NCBI GenBank assembly: GCA_007922225.1
Contig: ML679961.1
Span: forward strand, 62,003,430 to 62,067,429
DNA: 64,000 bases
Reading direction: 5' to 3'
Origin: Emydura subglobosa
Lineage: Eukaryota; Chordata; Testudines; Chelidae
Below are positions 12,553 to 24,503 of this stretch, piece by piece. Each line of letters begins with the position of its first letter. The first letter of the stretch is position 1. A program made the translations under genes and the position numbers. Under the pieces are notes generated by a model. It had not been told where the DNA came from and ran no database searches. It saw only the letters and a list, made by a program, of their open reading frames with translations.

Positions 12553-13174
12553 TGTGGCAAGGTGGGCCTGTTTTGCCCCGTGGGTCTGCACTCCTTACGG
12601 CTATGCCGGTGGTGTGGCTGGGTGGGAGCGGGGGGGGGGCAAAGGGGAGAGGGCCTGGTCCTGCCCTCTACCCCGGGCCCCGACCCAGGGACCCTGCGAG
12701 GAGTAGCCTCAAACAGCTTAGTCCAAGGGGCTACTACCTTCCCTGGGTTGCTCTTCTGTAGCCCCCCCCAGCTTGTGGCTCTCCTTCAGGCTCTTTGGGG
12801 CCAGCGTCCTCTGGTCTTGGTTGCACAGGCTCCTTCTTACCTCCTGCGGCTAGGTGCTCTCGCCACACCCACACTAGCTCCTCCACCAGCTCCACACCTT
12901 GCAGCAGCTCCACTCTGCTCCTCTACTGACTCCACACCTTGTAGCAGCTCTACTCAACTCCCTCTCAGCTGCCCCTATCTGCCTGACTGGGAGGCTTTTA
13001 ACTGCTGGGGCAAGTTCCTTGATTGGCCCCAGCTGGCCTGATTGGCCTGATTGGCCTAATTGCCCTGGAGTGGCCGCAGCTGGATCACCCAGGGAACAAA
13101 GATTTGCTAAGCCTGGGGCTGATATATATGCCTTCCAGCACCCTCCTATAGCCGTCAGGGCTGGCCCCGTCACA
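12553..13174 (-). mobile_element. Solo LTR, 622 bp, 4-bp target duplication GTAT
   Basis: The unit begins TGTGGC and ends GTCACA, with GTAT directly before (12549-12552) and after (13175-13178). It is GC-rich inside AT-rich DNA. Read on the minus strand it starts TGTGACGGGG and carries a TTAAAAG box near 12990, so I infer minus orientation. Internal tandem pieces include GGCCTGATT repeats (13035-13060) and CTCCACACCTTG(C/T)AGCAGCTC repeats (12890-12950). No internal retroviral or Gypsy genes remain. The 225-codon plus-strand frame starting at 12364 runs through the LTR and is not a gene. Confidence 0.75.
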
Positions 13175-13178
13175 GTAT

Positions 13179-13499
13179 GTTAAAAAGTATTCAACTTATC
13201 AGTCACTAACTTATCTGTATGTTACACCACCTAAACTGTACCGTTGTTGTTCTTATTTATGTAAATGGTTACCATATTTGGAGTTTAAGTCCTTATTTAG
13301 ATGCTTAAATAAGTGTTCTCATTTTTTAAAATAAACATTCAGCAGTTCTGACTAAATGAATCAGAGCTGCAGGGGCACAACACTTTGAAATCTGGGCAGT
13401 TATTTAGGCACCTAAATATGAATTTAGGAGCCTACATTTAGGAAGCCATATTTGAAAATCTTGGCCATACTACTCAAATGTTGCAAACATGTAAAGTAA
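13179..13499. repeat. Unclassified dispersed repeat
   Basis: The part at 13380-13470 has alternating TTTAGGCACCTAAAT and TTAGGAGCCTA motifs followed by TTGAAAATCTTGGCC, a composition I associate with dispersed sauropsid repeats. Class and ends could not be set. Confidence 0.4.
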
Positions 13500-13960
13500 A
13501 ACAGATTCCAGCCCCAAAGAGCCTAATACATAACAAGATAATTAACAGACAAAGGAGGACTTGGAAAGGAATGAATTAAAGATACACAATAATATATTAG
13601 AACCCACACCCTAAATCCCACTTTTCATTGTTACTTAGCTCCATGCCTTGTGCTGATTTAGTTTATCCTTCCAAGTTTATCTCCTTTCTATTACTTTAAA
13701 TCTTGCCCATTTCCTCATTTCTAAGATTATTTTGTTTATGAAACCAAAGTCTGACATAGATTTTCCTAAACCTTTCCAGGCAGGAAATCATCATCATCAT
13801 CATCTCCATTTTACCACTGGGAAGACTGAATTAACAGAGATGGTAAGCAAGTTGCCAAAGGATAGATAGCAAGGATGTGGCAGAGCCAGGAACAGAATTC
13901 AGGCAGATTGATTCCTGTTCCCACATTCTAGTCACCAGACCTTGCTGACTGAACGTGACC
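13500..13960 (+). repeat. MIR-like SINE in two parts
   Basis: CAGCCCCAAAGAGCCTAATA at 13510 and, after an AT-rich interruption, CTCCATTTTACCACTGGGAA at 13804 with GTGGCAGAGCCAGGAACAGA at 13877 follow the MIR order. An (ATC)n stretch lies at 13788-13803. Confidence 0.65.
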
Positions 13961-16389
13961 TGCTCATCAATGAGTACCATTTGTCAAAATGCAAACTAAA
14001 GATGTATGATAAAATCCAAACCCAGAAGATATTTAGCAAGCTTTATGTCTACAAATAAGTGCCAACCATGGCTGGAGTAACTTGTGCATTCAAACATCTG
14101 TTTACATATACGTGGTAGGTAGTTGACTATCTGACTGTGTTTTGAAAAGTTCTAAATTTGTCATTCTTCATGAAAGTAATTATTTTATGCCTGGGTGTCA
14201 GTTCCATGCAGACATGGGAAATGGGCCTTTTCCATTGTCAATCTGCAAAGCCTTCACAGCGCCAGACCCACTTGGATTTGGAACTGCTTTTGCAACCCTT
14301 GGACTTGGACTCTTGCAGCAATTTTGCTGATAGGGGAGTCGTATTTCAGAGCCAACTTTTCAATTTTTTGGCATCCCAAAAATGGTAGGAGGAGGAAATC
14401 AGGCTGGGAGCTACTTCTCTATCTTGTCCCAATGGCTGGTCCTGGGGAACAGATTTAACAGAAAGTTGCCTCCCCTCTGTTCCTTCTTCCAAAAGTGGAG
14501 CACAAGATGGGTGATTGCAAGACCAAAGGATGACCCCAAAAGCACAGCATCTTGTGGTGTTCTCCTTCCAGGTCTTGTCCTAAAAGTCATCCTGAACATG
14601 GATCTTCTGGGCAAGAGGATAGAGCCTTAAACTGAAATGATCAAAGCTGAGGTTTAGCCACAAGCTCCCATTACTTTAAATGAAGGTTGTGTAGCTAAAT
14701 CTCCTTGTCAGTTTTGAAAATCTCATTGTTCCATTTCTTTTTCCAGCCCCCCACCCAAACCCAGTTGATGACTGATGGGGAAAGTACCACTGCAAACCAA
14801 TGAAATAAAATACAATTAATTCCAAATTAATAATGGAGGGAATTCATCTTTCTGAAAGACCAGACTGTATCATCTAAACACTAGCAAATCTACACTGCTA
14901 TAAGACACAGGTTTTAGTCACAGCACAGAGCATTTAGGATAAACACTGCAGATCTGATATCAAGCTCATCAGAAAATCACTCTTCTAAATAGAACTGCAG
15001 CAAGGGGGCAGGGAAACTGTTGCCACAAAATTAATGTATTTATATTGATTCTCCTGAGTCAATGCCAGGGAACTTTAATTCAAACATTACGAAGAAGCAA
15101 ATAAAAACTGCTGCTTGCATATTCACTCGTCTTCTCTTTTGTTTTAATGCATTAATTAAACCTCCTACAGACTTACCAGAATGTTAAATAATGAGGAAGC
15201 AGAAGACAAAAAAATTGTGACTCCATAAACAATGGTAAAATCTGTACAAGTTTGATTAAGAGCCAGGATTTTACAATACATTGTGTTAGCCTGTTAAAGG
15301 ACAACTCCTTTTTCTCAAAAATTTCCTTTCATTTTTCTGTTCTCCATTGTTTTTATACTGTGCTCTTTAAATGTTAAGATGAAATATTTACCCTGTGACA
15401 ATAGAAACATTTTGGTCTAATCACAGGAAAATACTAAAGTTAACCAATTAGTAAAGTCAATACCAAAATAAGGAAAATGTTTCTTTAAGTTTATCCACCA
15501 TAATATTTTATTTCTTTAGTTATTAAAAATATGTACCTACCCAACATCCAAAGTGAATAACTGTTATATACAAAAGACAGACCAACCAATTTCTGCTGAA
15601 CCAATCATACCATAGTCATCCCTGTTCTCTCAGATTATCAAGACTAAACTTCTTCCCCACCCATTCTTAAATTATTTCAATCCACATAAACATACTGATA
15701 CCATAGAAGAATCCTGAAAACAGTATTTCATCAGTTCTTTCCCTTTCAGTTTTATTCTGTGCCATTTCAGAAACAGTTTTTTCACAGTGCCTTTAATGGA
15801 GTAGAAAATGACATTGCTGATTTGGAGGGAATTAGATAGCTCAACAGATTGATGCGATATACAGCCTTAACCTTTACATCAAAGGCCTGAATCTTATCCA
15901 GGCAGGACTAGTAATCAAAAGTCTTTAACTTCCAATGGTTACATGGTAGTCTAAATGAAATGAGTGTGTGGTATCAGTACACATCTTTATTGACAGATAT
16001 TCATATAACAATAACCACCATCAGAATTGGCATCTCTATTGGCAATCTCAGGAGGAAGGCTGAACGGGCATGGAGACTTAACTACCATCCATCTCAAACC
16101 TCAGTACTTCCTCCAAAACATGGAGGAGGAGGCTCATTAGGAGGACAGTCTGAGGAAGATTGTTTTGTGGATACTTGGAGGACTTTGGGCTCAAAGGCTA
16201 TCCATCTGGCACCTTTCACCAATACTTCAAAATTAAATTAAGATGCAAGTGTGACCATTTTAACACCTATTTTTGAGCATCAGCAGCAATAATTTCACCA
16301 TAGCTATGTAGCAATCATTTGTTAATATTTACAGCTGCATGAATAACTGTTCTTTTGGTTTGTTGGCAGTTAAACAACATTTTAAAAAT
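13961..16389. other. AT-rich intronic DNA, nothing recognised
   Basis: Overlapping open frames at 14142-14630 on both strands show no domain or splice pattern that I can defend. The rest is low in information. Confidence 0.5.
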
Positions 16390-16697
16390 TGGTTCTGACT
16401 GAGCTGTAAATGACATTTTTTGGAATTATCAGCAAAAAATAGTCAGAAAATTTTGTTTTGACCCAAAACAATTTTTTTTAAATTTTTTCAGACATTTTAA
16501 AACAATTTTTAAAAACAAGGAAACATTTCTTTTTGATAATGTTGAGAAATAGTATGTTTCAACATTTCTGAAAGGTTTTTCTTTTTCTGTATCAGACAAA
16601 ACAATTTGCCAAAACCTATACAAATTTGTGAACTATTTCAGTCACCCTGAATCATTTTTAGTCAAAAGTTTCATCTGAAAGATGTTGCCCAGCTCTG
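16390..16697. repeat. AT-rich hAT-like foldback repeat
   Basis: Long A and T runs with TTTCAACATTTC-type motifs end in TTGCCCAGCTCTG; on the minus strand this is CAGAGCTGGGCAA, a hAT-like terminus. Related sequence occurs at 47225-47400 and 49840-50025, the latter ending CAGCCCTG. The left end was not identified. Confidence 0.5.
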
Positions 16698-17374
16698 TTA
16701 ATGTCTGCTGGAGTGCCATGATCAGCAGTTTGGGAATGGAAGATATAAATCATTTCATATGATTTCTCAGTGACTAGTGAGAGGGATGCTTTTAAAGACA
16801 TTTAGGATTATGAGGACTGAACAGAATGTCTCAATTGATGCTAATCAGGATTAAGGCTGGGGAAAGGAGGAGACAGATGGGCCTGGTCAACCTCACACTC
16901 CAAAATACTAGATCTAAAAGCACAGAAATACAGTAGCTTACTACCAGTAAGTTGCAAGCATTTGTTCCAACTGCTCTAAAGAGATGAGTTTCAGTTATTT
17001 AAAGTATGAGGTCACTTAAATCTTCAGTGTTTCTGTCACCACCAACAGGCAAACAGGACGATTAGCCTCATTCCAGATTTATAAGGGGAATAAAGTTATA
17101 AGCTTTTCATTAAATAGGATCTAATTTAACTATTCCTTTGATTTATAGTTCAAAAAACAGAAAATACTTCATTTTACTTTAAAATGTTGTTTACATGATT
17201 ATCATTAGGTAAATCTCAATAAATCCAAGTAGTACCATGTGCTAGGATATGGATGTTTCTCTGGTTAGTACATGACAGCATTATGACTAAATGCTGTCAG
17301 CATAATTATTTTACAGCATGACATATGCACTATCAGGGCTTATTGCTGAGTCAGAAATGTAACAGTATACTTAA
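16698..17374. other. AT-rich intronic DNA, nothing recognised
   Basis: No gene, tandem repeat or known element seen. Confidence 0.5.
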
Positions 17375-17700
17375 TAATAACTACACACATTTACATAGTA
17401 CTTGATTTATTATATATATTGCAATAGTAGTGCCTAGAAGCTCTATTGTGCTAGGTCGTGTACATACACATAGTGAGAGACTGTCCCAGCCCCAAAGAGC
17501 TTACAATTTAGATAGACAAGATAGGCAAGCAAGGGAAGCTGTATTATCCCCATTCTGCAGAAAGGAAACCAAGACACAGAGAGACTAAGAGATTTACCCA
17601 AGGTTATGCAGGAAATCTGTAAGAGAACAAGAAACTGAACCCAAATCTTCAGAGTTCCAGTTGGTACTTCAACCGCATGATCATCCTTCCTCTCTTTACA
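17375..17700 (+). repeat. MIR-like SINE, well preserved
   Basis: The order is GCCTAGAAGCTCTATTGTGC, CAGCCCCAAAGAGCTTACAA, CCCCATTCTGCAGAAAGGAA, GACACAGAGAGACTAAGAGA, then AACTGAACCCAAATCTTC. This is the clearest copy of the family in the window, about 325 bp. Confidence 0.75.
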
Positions 17701-18571
17701 TCATTAAAGTGTAGTACAAACTAATATACACATCTTTTAAAAGCCTTTCCTGGGCACTTCCTGCAGTCTCTATATCCAAACTACATGCTGGCTAAGCTTC
17801 CTAAGCTGCCTTTTTCTCTCCAAGTCTTCCACCTTCCCATTATAACATTAGTATCCAAAAGTATATGTGGAGGATTAGTGATGAAAACAACTCAGGAAGT
17901 TTAGCCCAAGCCTTTGTTGTGAAATCAAGGAGAAGGCATGCACAATAGTTGAGCATTGCCAGGAGGATTTCATCATTGAATCTAAATGACTCTAACCTTG
18001 ATGTTCCTATTTTGGATAAACTTATAATGATGCATGGATATTTCAGTTATCAGGTTTAAACTGACATCTTGGTGATATGAATAACTGGACTCCTCTATTA
18101 GAGCCATTGATTTAGTGTATCTGTAGATCTAAGGTACTGCACTAGCAACCATATACTTATCTACATATCAAAAGCGGTCTTCACAGACAGAAGGGATTAA
18201 AAAAAAGCTCTGCATATCGCTGGAAATTAAACCTTAGATTTTGGAGAACATACAGATACAAAAGAAAGCGCCTAACATTAAATCTAGAGAGACTGCAGTG
18301 ATAGATACAACTATGATTTTATAGATATCACTGTTATGTTCAAATACCCAGTAAAGTTTTGATTCCCACCGTAACAGAGCTATCTTCCAACTGGAAAGTA
18401 AAGTGGACTTTCATTTTTCACGGCTCTGTGGATCTCTTTTAGTTCACAGTTGGGACTCAAAGATAAAAATATTCAAGCAAATATCAAAATAAAAATATCC
18501 TTGCATTTTTTTGCAATTATATTTAGTACAAAATCCAGCAGTTATGGAAAGTCCTAGTTGTACTAGTTTGT

Positions 18572-18640
18572 GGCCTGATTGGAAGCCCATTGAAAGCAAT
18601 GGGAGTCTTTCTATTGACTTCATGGGCTTTGGATCAGGCT
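18572..18640. repeat. Short palindromic repeat
   Basis: GCCTGATTGGAAGCCCATTG at the left and TGGGCTTTGGATCAGGC at the right are inverted copies, with CAATGGGAGTCTTTCTATTG between. It resembles the unit at 45398-45475. Confidence 0.55.
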
Positions 18641-19630
18641 CTTAACAAGATCTTGACCAGTTATTATTGAATTGACTTTACTGGAAGTCCAGTCAGGAGT
18701 TGTGCGGGAGACCCCCCAACGCAACATAGTGTGCTGCAACCAGCAGTGTGGATAAGTCAGTAGGAGAGTCAGTGTAAATCTACTGCCCCCACCTGGTATT
18801 AAGGAATACTGTGATTCTGAAGGGGTCACCTTTCAGATGAGACTTTAAAGTAAGCTACTTATCCAATACTTCTTTTAAGAATAGGGGTGTCAACTCCAGC
18901 ATTCTGGCCAAATTCCAACTTCAATTGTTATATTTTGATTCACTAAAGTCATTCTATAATTTCTTCTAATATAGCATTCCTTTTCCGTTCCTGTATTAAA
19001 ATTTAATAGATTTGAGCTGCTGCTATGTTCAACCCCAGAGCTGGCTGCATTAAGTAATTACATCTGCCAAAGTAAAGGCTCTGTAATATTCTGAGTATTT
19101 ATTTCATTTTAATTAGTATCCATTGACTAGAAGGGAACCCTATTCGACAGAGATATACCTGATTCAGCAATTTTAGCTCTGATTTTTTAAAAATTATTAT
19201 TACAGAATTACTTTTCTCTAAAATTGTAGCAGGCTAGAGCAAGTTATTAATTTTGTCTAGAGAATAAACTATATACTGAGGTCTAACGAGCACTTTAATG
19301 ATTTTTCGGAGAGCTCAGCTAGATCGAAGGAAGTAGAAAAAAAAAAGAGTGCATTCCACACTGAACAAAATTATTACTTCATTTTCCTTGTAATTTTATA
19401 CTGTAAGTCTGATGTCAGTAGCATCTAGTATTATCAGCAAAAACAAGCTGCCAAAACTTGCTGTCACTGCATGAATTGGCAGTCTGTAAACTAGAATAAT
19501 AAACAGTACAAGATATGAAGGTAATTTAAAAGTCAGGTGACTGAATAAAGCTAGTAAGACTACACTGTTTTTTCTTTAAGAAAATATAGACACTTTAATC
19601 TCTCTTTTCCTCTCTCTTTGACCAGTGTTA

Positions 19631-19654
19631 CACACACACACACACACACACACA
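19631..19654. repeat. (CA)12 microsatellite
   Basis: Twelve uninterrupted CA units. Confidence 0.95.
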
Positions 19655-22600
19655 TACAGAGGCAACAAACTCAGTCAGCATCAAGGTACTAAAGGAAGCT
19701 AGTGTTCACAACTGTCATTCTGACCGTTTTTCTTCCCCATCACGAGCCCATCCATTCTTGTGATGTGCAATAAGAAGAAAAAGTACAAACAATATGGAAA
19801 GGTGACAGAAAGGATACTTTTATGTGTTATTGGTAGTTAGCAAGCCACCCTTTGATGTCTTCAGCTTCCAGACAATGGATCATGTGCATTATTTATACTA
19901 TTATACCCTTAGTATTAATATCCTTCAGCTAGAAATGGCACTTAAAATATAACTACTTTTAAATTCTTATATCATCTCATATGTCTTCAAACATCTCCTA
20001 ATCGTGATTTCAAATTATGATGCAGTATAACAACTTATTGTCAGAGAGAGCATTTAAAAAAATTATAAAGGTTATATTTTAAAGCCATTTAATATGAAAT
20101 ACTGAATGGTTCCCACCAATGCTACTCCTAGAAAATTTGCTTTGATTACAACTCATTCCACATGGGCATGAGGAGACAGTAATTACACCAATTAATGTTC
20201 CCCAAAGACCAACTGTAAACATATGAAAGGATGGTCTGTAGTATTCTCCTCTCTTACTATAGCTAGTTGGATAGGCAGTGTAAAGCAAGAGGGTTGTTGT
20301 ACTGTATCCTCTGAACCTGATGGAATGTAGATGATAAAGAAAATTCGTTGCTCTGATTGGTTCATTAAGTAATCCTTGCCTAACAAAAGAACTATCATCG
20401 CTGATGTGAACAAAACTAAAAGTTATCTTGTAATTCATTAATGCTCTACAACTGGAAAAAGAGGAACGGCAAAATTCTGTGTAAATGACCATGAAGCAAA
20501 TTGGGGTGGAGAGAGTAAAGGGCAGGAAACACGGGAAAAGATGGTGCCTCAGAAGAGACTAGTGGACACACCATACTGTAGGCTAATGCTATTCCAACAT
20601 GAAGCAGCCTGTGCTCTCCTAGTACCTGCTGCTGAGGGAAGCATGCATGCAGTGGGGCTTGTGTCTGGACCACTCTCCCCAACCATTCTCCCTCAGGGGT
20701 GTGAAGTGTCACTGGTGGTGTTGATTATGCACCCTATCTAGTACTCAAGGGGAGGCCTAGATCTGTTATCTTCCCTGCTCCTTCACAAATGTGCTAGGAA
20801 GCAAAGAGTTTCTCTGAACTGTCTACTTCTCCCAGCTCATCTGTGCAAGAAAGGTTTTAGGGATTTTTCCCTAAATGGGAGTTATGTGAATGCACCTGAA
20901 GGGCACCTGAAGCCTATAAATATCACTCCTTAATTCACTGTAGTCATTCCAACAACTCTGAAATGCAAAATAAAAAAGGCAAATTCTTTGTGGTAAGCAG
21001 GCCTTTGAAAAGGGTACAAAGAGTTCAACAAAGCATACTCATGAAGTCTCCCAGACATCCCCTCATAGCAGGTAGCTTTTTTCCAGTTAATCAATCAGAT
21101 GATAGCCAACTGGATTTTTTTTTTTTAAAGAGGCGACACCCAAAAGATGATCCTGGTAGAAATATCCACTTCTGTGATAGGCTGGGAGAATCATTTATTC
21201 CTGCCATCATACTCTGCCTTCAAAATAATGGGTAGTTACTGTACAAGCACAGTTCTCATAACACAAATTGTCTCCTTAGAACATTAAAGAAAAAGAAAAA
21301 TGCTGTGCATGGCCAGAAATTTTTAAAGAGATAAGTATGTCCAATCACAACCATAGGACTAAAACTGTGGAGGAGGTGTTTGCTGTCCCATCTGTCACCC
21401 TTACCCAAAGTAACACTTATTTCAGAGCAAGAGTAAGCACCATTTGCTTCAAAGCAGCTGGTGGAGGAAGGGGAGTAAAAAAAAAAAACAACAGTGAAGT
21501 TCTGACTTCATGGACCACAACATGGAGAGAGATTCATTTGCAGGAGCTCCTTATCTTACTCCAACCTGAAAACTAGGACTGATCTGGCTTTTCCAAAATC
21601 TACATCCATGTTTTGCTCAAGTAAAATTAGAGGATAATTCAGATTATTTTATCTAAACATAAATGTGCTTGCTGAAGGAGGAATGTTGGATGAACTTTGG
21701 TCTTGAAGAAGAGTTTTCTGTATGACGAAGCTATTGACTTCCACTGCTGGCTGATCTTTTCCTTTGAATAAGGCTCCCAGCTCCAGATGAGTCAAAATCT
21801 GCAAACTTTCAGGCTAGAATAGCCCAAAAGCGAGATATGTTTGGCCAGATCACTCCCTAGCACTTCAATGTAGAAGCCCTCTTGATTCAAAGCTAAGAAG
21901 GGAGAGAAAGCACTAAAATAAAGATGTAAAATGATTTCCTGCAAGAAGCAGTTGGGAAAAAAATATTTAAAATTATATTTCAGTATATTTGCCAGACTCT
22001 GTTCTGAAGGAGCTGTTTACAAGGCCTCTTCAGTCTCTGTTCCTTGGCCTCTCTCCTAAGAATGCTAACTATGACCATTTCTTTTTGTGAAGAAGCCCAT
22101 TAAGAATTGAAGGCACTAAATTATTTCACAGATTCATAAATAGCTGACAGACTGCAATAAGTTTCTGTCATTATGGATTCACGACTGGATTTGAATTGTG
22201 GGCTTAGAAGTTGAATGTTCTTCTCTTTCATTGCTATCCCCCTAATCCAACCAGTTCCCTAATTTTAGGATTTTGCTCTTTATGCCAACACTAAAGTCTA
22301 TAAATGCCATAGAGAAAGTTAGAGAGACAAGGTGGGTGAGGTAATATCTTTTATTGGACCAACTCTGGTGGTGAGAGACAAGCTTTCAAGGAGCGCTTTT
22401 TCAGGTCTGGGAAACTAATAAGTGTCACAGCTAAATATGAGGTTGAACAGATTGTTTAGCATAAATTGTTAACACATATTTCAAGGGTCAATTCAAGGTG
22501 AAGTTGCCACCAGTCATAGAAGGGAAAAGAAGGGAAATAGGGTGGGGCTGTTAGTGGATTATATATTGTTTCAATAAACTATAAATCCAGGGTCTTTATT

Positions 22601-22726
22601 CAGTCCATGATTTTTAATGTCTAGAAAAGTTATGAATTTAAGCTTCCAGGCTCGTCTTTTGAAAATGTTGTACAGGTTTCCTTTGAGGAAGAAGACTGAT
22701 AGCTCAGATATAGGGTGATTACAGTA

Positions 22727-23269
22727 TTAAAAGTTTTCACCCACAGGTAATAGGGTGTTTTTGTCTTTTACCATTTTCCTGTGTGAGTTCATTTGAAAGC
22801 ATAGTGATTGTTTGGTTTCACCCATGTAGTTGTTATTGGGACATTTAGCACACTGGATGAGGTACACCACATATTGTGATAGGTATATGTAGGACCCAGG
22901 GATCTTGAAAGATGTGTTGTGGGGGGTGTTGGTCATTGTAACAGGGGAGATATATCTGCAGGGCTTGCATCTATTATTCTGGCAGGATCTGGTGCTGCTT
23001 TGAGTTGGTGCGTCCTGGTTAGTGAGGACCTTGCTTCTGACGAGGAGCTTGGAGAGGTTGGGGGATTGTTTGAAGGCTAGAAGAAGGGGTTCTGGAAAGA
23101 TTTCTTTCAAGATCAGGTCCCATTTCAGCATGGGTTGTAGTTGTTTGATGATACCCCATATAGGTTCCAGTGAGGGATGGTATGTGACAATTAAGGGTAT
23201 GCAGTCAAAGGGGGGTTTATTTCTGTATTGAAGCAGGCTCTTTTGAGGTATTTGGGTGACCCATTCCAT
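22727..23269 (-). CDS. Penelope-like GIY-YIG endonuclease region, open over 180 codons
   Basis: An uninterrupted 180-codon stretch. Its first part contains DLILKEIFPEPLLLAFKQ and LSKLLVRSKV, then a cysteine pair region SCQNNRCKPC, the usual linker, then YVVYLIQCAKCPNNNYMGET and the partner HR of the GIY-YIG fold. In the family this nuclease nicks target DNA to prime reverse transcription. The alternative motif YVVYLI takes the GIY place and NYMGET the YIG place, as is normal for this class. The frame ends after LLPVGENF, where relatives continue, so a stop truncates the last third of the domain. It is part of the dead element and not a host gene. Confidence 0.85.
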   Translation of the reverse strand: MEWVTQIPQKSLLQYRNKPPFDCIPLIVTYHPSLEPIWGIIKQLQPMLKWDLILKEIFPEPLLLAFKQSPNLSKLLVRSKVLTNQDAPTQSSTRSCQNNRCKPCRYISPVTMTNTPHNTSFKIPGSYIYLSQYVVYLIQCAKCPNNNYMGETKQSLCFQMNSHRKMVKDKNTLLPVGENF

Positions 23270-23488
23270 GATGCGATCTACTTCTCTAGGGGAGTGTTCT
23301 TGTTTGGTAAGGGCAGTTTTGTGTGTGTTAAGGTATATATCCCGGACTTTCTCCTTGAAGTATATTCTGTGGTTTTTGAGTGCCTGGCTGTAGATAACAG
23401 ATTACTTGTTGTGTTTGGGGTAGTTACTGGATCTATGAAGGTAGGTGTGGTGATCCATGAGTTTCTTGTATATAGTTCTCTGTAAAGT

Positions 23489-24346
23489 TCAACTGGTGAA
23501 GCTGATCGTGCTGTCCAGGAAGTTGATGCTGGTGTGGGAGTGTTCCAGAGAGAGTTTAATGGACAGATGGTGGTTGTTGAAGTTGTGGTGGAAATCTATG
23601 AAGGAGTTTGAGTCGTCTGTCCAGAGAATGAAAATATCATCAATGTATCTCAGGTATATCATAGGTTTGTGGTGCATTTGTCCAGAAATTCTTCTTCAAT
23701 GTGGCCCATGAAGAGGCTGGCATATTGGGGAGCCATCCTAGTACCCAGGACTGTTCCCATGTTTTGAACAAAGTGTTTGTTGTTGATTGTAAAATTGTTA
23801 TGGGTGAAGATGAAATCAATGATTTTGGCAATGTGTTTGGGATGGATATCTGAGGGTTGTCCCTAGTCCTGTACATATTTGAGGCAGGCAGCTTATGTTG
23901 TCATTGTGAGGGATGTTGGTGTAAAGGGAGGTGACATCCAAGGCAGCAAGGATGGCATTCTGAAGGAAGCTGTTAATGTTGCTGAGTTTGTGTAAGATAT
24001 CGGTTGTGTCCTGGAAGAAGCAGGCCCTTTGTGTGGTGAGTGGTTTGAGGATGGTTTCTATGAGTCCTAATATTCCTTCAGTAAAAATGCTATGGCCAGA
24101 TATGATGGGTCTGCTTGGGTTCCCTTGTTAGTGTATCCTGGGAAGCATGTAGAAGGTCCCTGGGGTGGGTTCATGGGGGATGAGTTTGTAGACTTTCTCT
24201 TTGAGTTGTTTAGGGAAGGATTTGATAATTCCTGGGTAACAGAAAGTTGGCTGATTGCCCTCATGAGATTTGCAATGGACTGGGAGAGACTGGAGAAGAA
24301 TCAAGAAAACAGAAGTTGTCCATTCCACAACTTTTTCATAATCCAT
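23489..24346 (-). pseudogene. Penelope-like reverse transcriptase remnant
   Basis: In broken minus-strand frames I see HEPTPGTFYMLPRIHK (about 24125-24180), then the first catalytic aspartate in LDVTSLYTNIPH (about 23915-23950), then a block reading like GTRMAPQYASLFMGHIEEEF (about 23690-23750), and the YIDDIFILW active site (about 23630-23655), followed by a thumb-like HLSIKLSLEHSHTSINFLD. These are the conserved RT motifs of Penelope-like elements, which are related to telomerase RT. At least three frame changes or stops separate them, so no enzyme could be made. Confidence 0.87.
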
Positions 24347-24503
24347 TTAGAAAAGAATATCTCAGCCACACCAGCTTGAACCTTCAAGGGACCCGTCATC
24401 AACCTGCTGTACCTTAATCTGACCTCATTTTTCTAGTAATTGACCACAGTGCTTTATAGCTTTTAGTACTCTCAGGTGAAGTAGAGCAACATCCACCACA
24501 TGT

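Larger units (their letters stand above)
17701..22317. other. Intronic DNA with minor repeats
   Basis: It contains a palindromic repeat (18572-18640) and a CA microsatellite (19631-19654). The 137-codon minus frame at 20079-20492 has no recognisable domain and no supporting splice sites. Confidence 0.5.
22318..24365 (-). mobile_element. Penelope-like element, 5'-truncated, inactive
   Basis: Read on the minus strand the element carries an RT block and then a GIY-YIG endonuclease block, the order that defines Penelope-like elements, followed by a 3' tail with CCAGACCTGAAAAAGCGCTC, TTGGTCCAATAAAAGATATT and CCTCACCCACCTTGTC (about 22325-22415). The frame is broken several times between the blocks. 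A second, more decayed copy of the same family lies on the plus strand at 47490-48520. The 5' end, which in this class often includes tandem or inverted partial copies, is lost or not recognisable. Confidence 0.88.

Noticed and set aside
12364..13041. 225-codon plus-strand frame
   Set aside because: It crosses the border of the solo LTR and has low-complexity content set by GC-rich sequence.
20079..20492. 137-codon minus-strand frame
   Set aside because: No domain, no splice context and not visibly repeated; chance frame in AT-rich DNA.
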